DNA of 64,000 bases, taken from positions 1,098,940 through 1,162,939 of the forward strand of contig NZ_CP119993.1 of the NCBI RefSeq assembly GCF_029338575.1. Direction: 5' to 3'. Origin of the DNA: Halomarina halobia. Lineage in GTDB: Archaea > Halobacteriota > Halobacteria > Halobacteriales > Haloarculaceae. Positions 36,965 to 45,070 of this stretch are shown piece after piece; position 1 is the first letter of the stretch; each line of letters starts with the position of its first letter. A model generated the notes under the pieces. That model saw only the letters and a program-made list of their open reading frames with translations, had not been told where the DNA came from and did not search any database. Both the position numbers and the translations under genes were made by a program.

Positions 36965-38041
36965 CTACGGGTCGAGGATGTCGGCGTTCGGAGGGAGGGG
37001 GAGCCCTCGCTGTTTCCGCGCAGCCATCACACGTTCGTACTCCTCGATCTGTCCCGGTCGGTCCGCAACATCCAGGTTCGCGATGTCGAAGTCCCCCTCG
37101 ATACCGCCTCGCGCTCCCCACGCCCCGATCCAGAGCGTCTCCGTGCCGACGTTTCCGATCCCGTGTGGGTTCCCGGTCGGGAAGAACGCGCAGTCGAACC
37201 GACGCAATCTCGCATCCCTGTACTCCGTGATCAAACGCGCTTTCCCCGCCATGACCCAGTATATCTCCTCGTGTGGCCCCTCGTTCTCGAAGTGCGTGTG
37301 GGTGCTCGCGTACATCCCGGGATCCAGTTTCATCACCGTGCTGTCCGAGAACCACTCCAGTTCTGGAAGCTCGGCGATCCACGCGAGTCGGTCGGCGTTG
37401 CATCCCACCTCCGGCGCTTTGGGACATAGTTTGGCCGCCGTGTTAGCGAACGACGTAACGACGGGTTCCGGTCGGTCCTCGTCTGGGTCCGCATCGTATT
37501 CACCATCGTACCCGGGTGATGTCGCGAGGTCGCGGTCGGATCGCGTCGCCATGATCCGGTCGAATTCGGCGTTCCCCTCCGGTCTCGCAGCGGGTTCGAG
37601 CGTGGACTCGTCTGTGATCTCGTCGCCGCCGACAGACGACCAGGCACCGATCCAGAGCGGCTCCGTACCGGTATACCCGATCTGATAGGCTGTATCGGGA
37701 GGGACCGAAACCAGGTGGAACCGTTCGATCGTCGCGTCCCAGTATTCTGTCCGGAGCACACCACGTCCAGAGAAGACTCGCAACGATCTCTCGAGCGCGC
37801 CTTCCACGTCCGGCTGATGTGACTGAAAGTCGGTGTATGCACCGGGATCGAGCCGGACGAGTTCCCCGCTGTCGAACCACTTCGAGGCCGGGAAGTCGTA
37901 CTCCCACGTGGCGTGGCTGAAATTACAGCCCGCCGTCGACTCGTGGCGCGTACGTGGAATGCACTCGTCGAATCGCACGACGCTCGCCTTCGGTCGTTCC
38001 TCGACCGGTCGAAACGGGTCTGACTCTCGTTCGACATCCAT
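36965..38041 (-). CDS. Bicupin protein, copy 1
   Basis: A 358-aa protein made of two cupin repeats. The first (about 45-145) has YDFPASKWFDSGELVRLDPG but lacks the HxH metal motif. The second (about 225-325) has WFSDSTVMKLDPGMYASTHT, then HFENEGPHEEIYWVMAGKAR, with a complete-looking HxH...E set and GNPHGIGNVGTETLWIGAWG at the end. So one site is probably catalytic and one structural. It lies 5 nt after the stop of the zinc dehydrogenase gene (same strand) and is clearly paralogous to 45071-46153. Function unknown; sugar-acid isomerisation, or ring or lactone chemistry, are possibilities. Confidence 0.8.
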   Translation of the reverse strand: MDVERESDPFRPVEERPKASVVRFDECIPRTRHESTAGCNFSHATWEYDFPASKWFDSGELVRLDPGAYTDFQSHQPDVEGALERSLRVFSGRGVLRTEYWDATIERFHLVSVPPDTAYQIGYTGTEPLWIGAWSSVGGDEITDESTLEPAARPEGNAEFDRIMATRSDRDLATSPGYDGEYDADPDEDRPEPVVTSFANTAAKLCPKAPEVGCNADRLAWIAELPELEWFSDSTVMKLDPGMYASTHTHFENEGPHEEIYWVMAGKARLITEYRDARLRRFDCAFFPTGNPHGIGNVGTETLWIGAWGARGGIEGDFDIANLDVADRPGQIEEYERVMAARKQRGLPLPPNADILDP

Positions 38042-38046
38042 CGTGC

Positions 38047-39132
38047 TCAGATCTCCCCCGGAACGAGCACTGCGTGAACGATGTCGGGATCGAATTGCTC
38101 GCCCGGTAATTGCCGGTGGATCGCCGTCTCCGCCTCGGCGATCGCAAAGGTGTGGGTGTTAATCCGCGCGACATCGTCGGCGTTCCGTTCGAGGACGTTC
38201 ATCGCCTTTTCGACGTCGCCCGCCTGTCCACGCCCCCCGAGTAGCGTGATCTCGTCCCCGACGATATTGTCGAGTGGAATGCTCGCATCGGATCCGAGGA
38301 GTCCAACCTGCACGAGACGCCCGCGCGGTCTCACCACGTCGATGGCTAGGTGCACCGCGGCTTCTGCCGGAGCAGTCACCACGACGACGTCGAACCCGGA
38401 TCCGCCCGCAATGTCGATCGCTCGCTCCGCGACATCGTCCTCGTCGGTGTAGAGCGTGTGTGTTGCGCCGACGGCCTCCCCGACTTCGAGGTTTTTCTCG
38501 TCCGCGGACAGCCCCATGACGACCAGCGGGTCGGCGCCTGCCTCCTTCGCGACGATCGTGGACGCCAACCCCTGCGCGCCGGGACCGACGATCGCGACGC
38601 TGTCACCGGGGGACACCTTCCCCTTTCGACTAATCCAGCGAACGCCGTTCCCGATCACGCTACTGAGACAGGCCGCCTTCGGCGAGATGTCGTCGCTGAC
38701 GGCGTGGACTCGGGACTTCGGATGCAGGTACATGTACTCGCCGTAGCCGCCCCAGAGGCTCGGTTTGACATGTGTCGGGAGCGTGATCCCGTAGAGGCGA
38801 CCCTCGGAACACATGTGGTAGTGGCCCTGGAGACAATCCCCGCAGTCATTACAGGGGAGGTACGGCTCGGGGGACACGCGATCGCCGACCCCGACACCCC
38901 ATCGGTCCAGGGTTTCCGCCGCCCCGTCGACGATAGTGCCTGCGACCTCGTGTCCGAGTACCACGGGGAGGACGCCCATATTCGACGTTCCCTTATACAG
39001 GCTCAGGTCGGTCCCACAGACCGACGCCGCTTCCACTTCGAGAATCGCCCCTTCGTCAGCGACGTCGGGCACGGGGAACGCTACCTGCTCGAGACGACCG
39101 GGTTCGGATAGTACCATCGAGGTTGACTCCAC
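38047..39132 (-). CDS. Zinc-type medium-chain dehydrogenase (MDR), copy 1
   Basis: A 361-aa medium-chain alcohol/polyol dehydrogenase. Catalytic-zinc residues are in VCGTDLSLYKG and GHEVAGTIVDG; the structural-zinc cysteines are in CNDCGDCLQGHYHMC. The Rossmann motif is VAIVGPGAQGLAST (about 185). It matches the sorbitol/threonine dehydrogenase-like group. First gene of an operon with the bicupin and the iron alcohol dehydrogenase. It is divergent from the SDR at 39301, with about 170 nt between starts. The other MDR in the window (46286) also sits next to a bicupin. Confidence 0.9.
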   Translation of the reverse strand: MESTSMVLSEPGRLEQVAFPVPDVADEGAILEVEAASVCGTDLSLYKGTSNMGVLPVVLGHEVAGTIVDGAAETLDRWGVGVGDRVSPEPYLPCNDCGDCLQGHYHMCSEGRLYGITLPTHVKPSLWGGYGEYMYLHPKSRVHAVSDDISPKAACLSSVIGNGVRWISRKGKVSPGDSVAIVGPGAQGLASTIVAKEAGADPLVVMGLSADEKNLEVGEAVGATHTLYTDEDDVAERAIDIAGGSGFDVVVVTAPAEAAVHLAIDVVRPRGRLVQVGLLGSDASIPLDNIVGDEITLLGGRGQAGDVEKAMNVLERNADDVARINTHTFAIAEAETAIHRQLPGEQFDPDIVHAVLVPGEI

Positions 39133-39261
39133 GCTAACTCACTCCTCGGTGTATGTTATGTCGTACCATAAATGGAGGGGTCAAACGGAGCGTTCGCACC
39201 ATCGCCGTCCTCGGGTGTCGGATCAGGTTCGCACCGTCGGCTTACGAACGTTCGAGGCGTA

Positions 39262-39345
39262 ATCGTTAACAGGGTGCACACTAAGGGCACAGGTGGTACA
39301 ATGACCGACTGGTTAGCTAGCGACGTAGCGGTAGTCACCGGTGGT
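39262..39345 (+). repeat. 5' region of SDR gene, duplicated copy 1
   Basis: CGTTAACAGGG (39264-39274) followed 36 nt after its GTTAAC by the ATG at 39301. The same element with the same spacing is found at 43409-43446. The shared sequence runs about 60 nt upstream and at least 40 nt into the gene. Confidence 0.6.
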
Positions 39346-40097
39346 GCAAGTGGGAATGGACGAGAGATCAGCTGTACACTCGCCGAGTACGGCGCCGACG
39401 TGGTCGTCGCCGACCTCCGGATGGAGCCCCGGGAGGGCGGTCAGCCGACGACCGAGCTCATCGAATCCGAGTACGGTCAGCGCGCAGAGTTCGTCGAGTG
39501 CGACGTCACGGATTCTGAGGACCTCCAACGCACCTTCGACGCGGCCGAGACACTCGGCGGCGTCTCGATCCTCGTCAACAACGCCGGCATCACCGAGAAC
39601 CGCGACTTCCTGACGAAACCGAGGCTGACTTCGACCGCATCATCGACATCAACGTCAAAGCACCGTTCTTCGCGTCGCAGCTCGCTGCCGAACGCATGAT
39701 CGACGCGGACCACGACGGACGCATCGTCAACATCGCGAGCATCTCGGGTATTGCCGGACGCGGGAACGGTGTCGTCTACAGCGCCTCCAAGGGAGCATTG
39801 CGACTGATGACGTACGCGCTGTCGGCCTCGCTCGGCCCGCGGGGCATCCGTGTGAACGATGTCTCCCCCGGCGTCATCGAGACCAGCATGACTCGCAACG
39901 ACCTCGAAATGTTCGACTCGGGCGCAGCCGAGGAGTACGCGACCACCACACCGATTGGACGCGTCGGCACGCCGAACGACGTTGCGAACGCTGTTCTCTA
40001 CCTCGTCAGTCCCCTCGCGGGATTTGTCAACGGTGAAACCCTCGTCGTCGACGGTGGCGCGACGAACTCCTGGGGTGGCATCGCCGGCGAGGACTAA
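39301..40097 (+). pseudogene. SDR dehydrogenase with a single frameshift
   Basis: A classical SDR starts at ATG 39301 with VAVVTGGASGNGREI, then VVVADLRME and SILVNNAGITENRDFL. At about 39610-39615 the frame shifts by one base and continues as EADFDRIIDINVKAPFFASQ, NIASISGIAGR, YSASKGALRLMTYALSASLG and GFVNGETLVVDGGATNSWGG to the stop at 40097. All catalytic residues (Ser, Tyr, Lys) are present, so one base was lost or gained recently, or it is a sequencing error. The 5' region has a diverged copy at 43380-43505. Confidence 0.82.
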
Positions 40098-40147
40098 GCC
40101 ATCTGACCGGCGTAATCGAACGACGAGCCCGATCCGACGCGGGATGA

Positions 40148-41560
40148 TCACTCTCCAGCGACGCCGCCCTCGCGCACGACACCGAAGTAATCCGCGGCTT
40201 CGTGCCTCGTCCCGATCTGCCCACCCTTGAGCGCGATCTCGAGGCCGTCGAACGCGGGGTCGTCGGCGTGAGCCCGGCAGAGAGGGGCACCCGGGCCAAC
40301 GGGTGCGATCGCTTCGAGCGCGCGGATGCCGAGTCGCGGAATCGCGTGACTGCTCGTGTCGCCGCCGGCGACGCACGCCCGACGCAACCTCGTCCGCTCC
40401 AGGACCTCGCGGAGGATCTCGCCCTGCTCTCGACCGAGGCGAGTTTCGAGCGCTCCGCCGATACCGAGCGACCGGAACCGCCGTCTGGTGGCCTTGAGCG
40501 CGGGATCGTCCGAACCGCGAGCCGAGTAGAGGACGACGCTATCGCCCGCAACGAGCGCGTCGGTCGCCACCTCGACTGCGGATTCGCGGGCCGTGGCGGC
40601 CGCGTTGGGATCGACGAGCGCTTCGGTGTCGAGCCGGATGTCCCGGAACCCGTTCTCGCTCGCCCAATCGATCTGTGCGGCGGTCATCCCCGACGCGCTC
40701 CCTGCCACGACGAGCAGTTCGTCGACGGACTCGCGCTTCCGGTATAGTCGCTCCTCGCGGTCGATTCGGCCATGTTCAGCCCACGTGTGAACGAGCGCGT
40801 GATGTTCCAGACCGGACGAACCGACCACGAACAGTGGATCCGAGATCGCGATCGCACGGTCCCAGAGGAGTCGCCCGATCGTCTCCAAATGATCGGTGTG
40901 GAGCGCGTCCAAGACGACGATCTCGGAAGCGGCGCTCGCGTCCGAGAGCGCCGAGTCCGCTGCCACAGCAGGTTCTAGGTCCGTCACGTGGACGTGACCG
41001 ACGTCGCGCTCGGTCTGCTCGCCGAGGTGCCGGCGGAGGTCACCCTCCCGCATCGGCGTGACCGGATGGTCGCGCATCGTCGGATGACGGTCGATCCGGT
41101 ACGTCTCGCCGTCCTGAACGGCGAAGAGGTTCGAGAAGGCGACGTAGCGACCGTGCGGTACCTCGGTCCCCTGCGAGACCGGGACGACCGGGGAGTCGAA
41201 CATCTCTTGACCGATGTCGATTGCGCGACCGATACTCCCGACATCGGGCGCGGAATCGAACGTCGAACAAACCTTGTAGTGGACGATCGGCACGTCGAAG
41301 GCGGAAAGCGCCTCGAACGCCGGTCGTAGTTCCTCGGTCATCTCACCCGGCGTCATCGACCTGCTCGCACCGGCGATTCCGAGCGCGTCCAGGTCGTCGA
41401 ACCGGTCGAGGTCGGCTCGCGTCGGTGGATCGAGGAAGAGCACCGCACGAACGCCGTTGGCGGCGAGCCCCTCCAGTGCGTCCGTCGACCCCGTGAAGTC
41501 ATCCCCGTAGAACGCCAAGAGGAGATCGTCGTCGGTCGGCCGGTTCGTTTCTTCGGTCAT
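40148..41560 (-). CDS. Four-carbon acid sugar kinase (DUF1537/OtnK family)
   Basis: A 470-aa kinase of the DUF1537 family, which phosphorylates 3-oxo-tetronates and related sugar acids such as 3-oxo-isoapionate. The N-terminal substrate domain starts LLLAFYGDDFTGSTDALEGL, the family signature, followed by HYKVCSTFDSAPDVGSIG. The C-terminal nucleotide domain has VVAGSASGMTAAQIDWA, CVAGGDTSSHA and the final IALKGGQIGTRHEAADYF. Complete. It begins 19 nt after the stop of the RuBisCO-like gene, so the two are one operon; this pairing is known from bacterial D-apionate catabolism. Confidence 0.88.
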   Translation of the reverse strand: MTEETNRPTDDDLLLAFYGDDFTGSTDALEGLAANGVRAVLFLDPPTRADLDRFDDLDALGIAGASRSMTPGEMTEELRPAFEALSAFDVPIVHYKVCSTFDSAPDVGSIGRAIDIGQEMFDSPVVPVSQGTEVPHGRYVAFSNLFAVQDGETYRIDRHPTMRDHPVTPMREGDLRRHLGEQTERDVGHVHVTDLEPAVAADSALSDASAASEIVVLDALHTDHLETIGRLLWDRAIAISDPLFVVGSSGLEHHALVHTWAEHGRIDREERLYRKRESVDELLVVAGSASGMTAAQIDWASENGFRDIRLDTEALVDPNAAATARESAVEVATDALVAGDSVVLYSARGSDDPALKATRRRFRSLGIGGALETRLGREQGEILREVLERTRLRRACVAGGDTSSHAIPRLGIRALEAIAPVGPGAPLCRAHADDPAFDGLEIALKGGQIGTRHEAADYFGVVREGGVAGE

Positions 41561-41579
41561 AGCTTCGGCTCGTGTTGTC

Positions 41580-42863
41580 TCATCGTTTCCCGTAGAACGC
41601 CAGTGCAGTTCCGAGTTCCTCGTGGTCCTCCGCGTACTCCTCCAGCGGGATTCCTCTTACTGCGGCCTCCCAGCCTTGTTTGAGGTGGGCGACGCCCGCT
41701 CCCGGACCATCCGGATGACCGAGTATCCCGCCCCCCGCGAGGTACAGCAGGTCGCAGTTCCCGAGCGCCTCGTAAGTGTCCGGCGCCTGGTCGGCCCACT
41801 GGCCGGAGGAGAACACCGGCATCGCGACATCGTCCGTAGCGGCGATCGGGCGCTGGACGGCCTTCGCCGATCGGATCACGGACTCGTCGGACTCAGTGAA
41901 CTTGTTCCGGAGCCCGCTCACGTGGAGGTGGTCGATTCCGGCGAGCCGCCAAAACTTCTGCCACACTTCGTAATTGAACCCTAACTGCGGGCAGCGCGAC
42001 AGGGCACCCCAGCCGTTTCGATGCCCGTGGATCGGCAGGTCGGCTTCGGCCCGGAGCGTCTGCACCGCGGCGAGGCCGACGCTGTGGAGGCTGACCATCA
42101 CGCAGTTTCCGCCGGCATCCTTCACGGCGTCGTGGCGTTCCAGCATCTCGTCGACGGTTCCCGTGATGTTGCAGGCGTACATGACCCGGCTGCCGGTTGC
42201 CGCCTCGTGCCGGTCGATGACTTCCATCACTGCCACGACGCGCTCGTGGACCGGCGAGTACGGCGGATCAGCGATCAGCTCGTCGTCCTTGACGAAATCC
42301 ACGCCGGCCTCGACGACCGCTTCTACGACGTCTGCGGTTTCCGCCGGAGTGAGGCCGACGTTCGGTTTGACGATCGTCCCGATCAATGGGCGGTCGTGGA
42401 CACCGACGAGGTCGCGCGTCCCCTCGACGCTGAACTGGGGTCCAGGGTTCGCCGCCGCAAACGCTTCGGGGAGCGCGATATCGACGAGCCTGATGCCCGA
42501 GAGCGGCCATAACTCGTAGAGGTTCCCGGCGACCGTCGTCAGCAGGTTCGGGAGCGACGTCCCGGTGTTCTCGATCGGGTACGATATCTCGACGTCCGCA
42601 CGCGTGTACGGCGAGTCGGCACCCTCGGAGGGTGACGACGCTCCAGGGAGAGACGGTTCCGCGACCGTCTCCTGCTCCGTAATCGATTCGACGCGGGCCG
42701 CGTGTCGCTCGCGGAGGGCGTCCGTCTCGCCGGGAACGTCGACGAACGTCCCCGAGGACTGCTCGCCCGCCATCAGCTCGGCGACCTTCGTGACATCCTC
42801 GGCGGTCTCGACGCGGTACGTCGCCGTCGTTCGAGCGGTATCGTGCGTCGTTCGGTCCGTCAT
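41580..42863 (-). CDS. RuBisCO-like protein (form IV type)
   Basis: A 427-aa member of the RuBisCO large-subunit superfamily. Metal site: K192, D193 and E195 in DFVKDDE match the carbamylated lysine and its Asp/Glu partners. K166 in GTIVKPNVGL matches K175 of RuBisCO, but N168 replaces the lysine at position 177. H281-R282 (IHGHRNG) matches H294-R295, H314 in DHLHVSG matches H327, and K321 matches the loop-6 lysine K334. FSSGQW replaces the usual ASGGIH. So it is catalytically competent but not a standard carboxylase. With the kinase downstream it is likely a 3-oxo-isoapionate-4-phosphate decarboxylase or transcarboxylase-type enzyme (inference). Confidence 0.88.
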   Translation of the reverse strand: MTDRTTHDTARTTATYRVETAEDVTKVAELMAGEQSSGTFVDVPGETDALRERHAARVESITEQETVAEPSLPGASSPSEGADSPYTRADVEISYPIENTGTSLPNLLTTVAGNLYELWPLSGIRLVDIALPEAFAAANPGPQFSVEGTRDLVGVHDRPLIGTIVKPNVGLTPAETADVVEAVVEAGVDFVKDDELIADPPYSPVHERVVAVMEVIDRHEAATGSRVMYACNITGTVDEMLERHDAVKDAGGNCVMVSLHSVGLAAVQTLRAEADLPIHGHRNGWGALSRCPQLGFNYEVWQKFWRLAGIDHLHVSGLRNKFTESDESVIRSAKAVQRPIAATDDVAMPVFSSGQWADQAPDTYEALGNCDLLYLAGGGILGHPDGPGAGVAHLKQGWEAAVRGIPLEEYAEDHEELGTALAFYGKR

Positions 42864-42902
42864 TTGGTAGTGTGACCGGTTGCGTTCATTGCTGTCTCGT
42901 GG

Positions 42903-43178
42903 TTATTCCGCGTTTTGGACCGTCTCTACGAAGTCCCGTGGCGTGTCACCCGGTTCGACGCACAGGCTCGCGGCGCGTTCGTTGGCGTGACTCGGGACGC
43001 CGTCCCCCCACGCTGACAATGCGTCGCTGACGTGCGCGTCGTTGAAGACGACCCCTGTCACTCCCTGCCGGGCGGTCGGCCACCCGGAGGAGATACCGCC
43101 GTGGCTGCCCGCGGTCACCGCGGTACCGGTCGCATCGGGTTTCGTGCTACTGTCGACGGTACGTCTGTCTCCCGGCAT
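42903..43178 (-). pseudogene. Shortened GSHGG-motif family protein
   Basis: 91 codons. TAVTAGSHGGISSGWPTARQ and GVTGVVFNDA resemble the first half, and DGVPSHANERAASLCVEPGD the last part, of an uncharacterised family with GSHGG and VFNDAGVG motifs that I know from proteobacteria. The middle of the family (usually some 30-40 residues between FNDA and DGV) is missing, so it is an internally deleted copy. It lies 39 nt upstream of the RuBisCO-like gene on the same strand and might once have been part of that operon. Confidence 0.5.
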
Positions 43179-43504
43179 CCTTCCCCTCAGTGCGTGGGGA
43201 GCAGCCTAAAACGTTCCCCCGGTCTCGACCGCCACGGTCGACGGACGCGGGACCGTTTGTTTTGGTGGTCCCCCGGAGCCGAGATCGTCACGACCCGTAA
43301 TCGTAATATGTGTTCGTACCGACCGCTCGGACGCTGTCGACGCCGGTTCCGGTCAGCCGATTCGGTTCTGGGTTCTGTTCGGCTTCGAACGTCTCGTGCG
43401 GGAAGGACCGTTAACAGGGTACACGCTGAATGCGTAGGTGGGACAACGGCCGACTACTTAGCACGTACCGGTGTCGTCGTCGACAGCGACGCCACGGACA
43501 CGTA
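43179..43504. other. Spacer with diverged SDR promoter copy
   Basis: No gene was recognised here. From about 43380 to 43505 the plus strand is a diverged copy of the region around the SDR start at 39301: GTTAACAGGG is at 43410-43419, and the position of the start codon now reads ACG (43446-43448). Confidence 0.55.
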
Positions 43505-43505
43505 G
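43380..43505 (+). repeat. 5' region of SDR gene, duplicated copy 2 (dead)
   Basis: It matches 39235-39345 in order and spacing. Both copies have 36 nt from GTTAAC to the start codon, but here ATG has become ACG and the following codons are decayed (GGCCGACTACTTAGCACG versus ACCGACTGGTTAGCTAGC). Either a second SDR gene once began here, or a regulatory region was duplicated and then lost. Confidence 0.55.
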
Positions 43506-43960
43506 CGAATCGAATCTCTAGTGCCACGACGATCCACGACTCCCTCCTCCACACGGTCACGGCGCTCTCGGAGCGGTTCGAAGCTCTGATCGCGGACTAC
43601 CTCGCGGACGGGTGGTACCACGCCGTCGACGAGAGCGCCCCTGACGACGTGCTCACGGCGGGTGAGTTCACGCCGGGCGCACCAGCAGATCTATACACAG
43701 CTCTCGCTCGCCGAACGCGGCGGGGTCGACGTAATCTTGGACACGTACTCGAGTACGTCGCCCGCGGTCGATATCGCCCGCCGTAACGACGACGTGAACG
43801 CGCACGACCGCCTCGTGACTGGCGCGATCGAGGACGTGATCGACGTCGACGTCGTCGTGCTCGCCCAAGCATGGCTGAGCCATCTCGAACCGTCGCTCGC
43901 CGACCGGGTGAGCGCCCCGGTGCTCTCGGGACTGACCTCGCGGTTGAACGCGTCGCAGAA
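43505..43960 (+). pseudogene. Asp/Glu racemase-family remnant
   Basis: One frame reads ATTIHDSLLHTVTALSERF, then DESAPDDVLTAGEFTP. After a shift near 43680 it reads IYTQLSLAERGGVDVILDTY, SSTSPAVDIARR, and then VVVLAQAWLSHLEPSLADRV followed by APVLSG. This is the layout of the aspartate/glutamate/hydantoin racemase family, where SSTSP and a later VLAQ motif are typical. A stretch between the two halves of the domain is shortened. Not functional. Confidence 0.62.
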
Positions 43961-44088
43961 CTTCTACTTTAGAATATCCAATCGTGACGGGTCGAGGCGC
44001 GGACAGAGAGGACGGGAGGACGCCGTTCCGAAGAGACGCCATCAGCCAGGGTACAGTTATACGGACCTGGGGCCTGTACTCGAAGGTG

Positions 44089-44970
44089 ATGACGTCATGG
44101 AACCACGAGTATGCCCGGGTAAACGGCGTCGAACTGCACTACGTTCGAGAGGGCTCGGGCTTCCCGCTATTTCTCGTTCACGGGTGGCCCGAGTACTGGC
44201 GGACGTGGCGGAAGAACGTCCCCGTCCTCGCCGAATCGTTCGAGGTGATCGTCCCGGACCTTCGGGGGTTCGGGGACTCGGAGAAGCCCGACGTTCCCGC
44301 CGTGAAGGGATACGGCGTCGACGCACACGTCGCTGACCTAACAGCACTCGCAGCCGAACTGGACATCGACGAATTCGGGTACGTAAGCCACGACCTCGGC
44401 GCGTACGTCGGGCAGACGATCGCGCGCGAACGCCCAGGGTCACTCCGCGGCTTGTTTTTCTTCGATACCCCGTATCCGGGGATCGGCAAACGGTGGCGCG
44501 ACCCCGATCACATCGGCGAGATCTGGTACCAGTCGTTCAACCAGCAGCCCTGGGCCGCGGACCTCGTCGGTTCCAGTCGAGTGGCCTGTGAGACGTACAT
44601 CGGCCACTTTCTCGATCACTGGTCGGGCGACCCATCGGAGTTCGATGCTGACGACCGGGAATCCTGGATCGACACGTACCTCAAACCTGGAAACCTGCAG
44701 GGCGGGTTCAACTGGTACGTAGCCGCGGACGAGGATCGAAAGCGACTGATGCGCGACGGCGCACCCTCGATGGACCCGATCGAGGTCCCGACGCGCATCC
44801 TCTGGGGGGAACTCGACCCGATCGTTGACTCCGAGTGGAGCGACCGACTGGACGAGTACTTCGCGGACTATCGCCTCGATACCGTCCCGGACGCCGGGCA
44901 CTTCGTCCACCACGAGAAACCCGACCTGGCCAACGACGAGATCGAGTCGTTCTTCGCGGGGCTCGACTGA
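44089..44970 (+). CDS. Alpha/beta hydrolase, epoxide-hydrolase/dehalogenase type
   Basis: A 293-aa alpha/beta hydrolase. The oxyanion-hole motif HGWPEYWRTW (31-40), PDLRGFGDSEKP and the nucleophile elbow VSHDLGAYVG are present, with Asp102 instead of Ser as nucleophile. That is the mark of epoxide hydrolases and haloalkane or haloacetate dehalogenases. The acid is probably in WGELDPIVDSEW and the histidine in VPDAGHFVHHEKP. The ATG at 44089 gives the usual start. It stands alone between a racemase remnant and the second bicupin. Confidence 0.88.
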   Translation: MTSWNHEYARVNGVELHYVREGSGFPLFLVHGWPEYWRTWRKNVPVLAESFEVIVPDLRGFGDSEKPDVPAVKGYGVDAHVADLTALAAELDIDEFGYVSHDLGAYVGQTIARERPGSLRGLFFFDTPYPGIGKRWRDPDHIGEIWYQSFNQQPWAADLVGSSRVACETYIGHFLDHWSGDPSEFDADDRESWIDTYLKPGNLQGGFNWYVAADEDRKRLMRDGAPSMDPIEVPTRILWGELDPIVDSEWSDRLDEYFADYRLDTVPDAGHFVHHEKPDLANDEIESFFAGLD

Positions 44971-45070
44971 CCGACGCTCTGTCCGCTCTCGCCGCGAACC
45001 CCTCGCATCCGGGTCTCGACGCCCGGAGTCGCCTTCAGAAGTCGAGGCGCGTGTAGCGAACGGGGACGGT

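Noticed and set aside
41580..42863. Genuine CO2-fixing form III RuBisCO, common in haloarchaea
   Set aside because: The KPK motif is KPN, the loop after the second metal region is changed (FSSGQW), and the neighbours are a DUF1537 kinase rather than AMP phosphorylase or ribose-bisphosphate isomerase.
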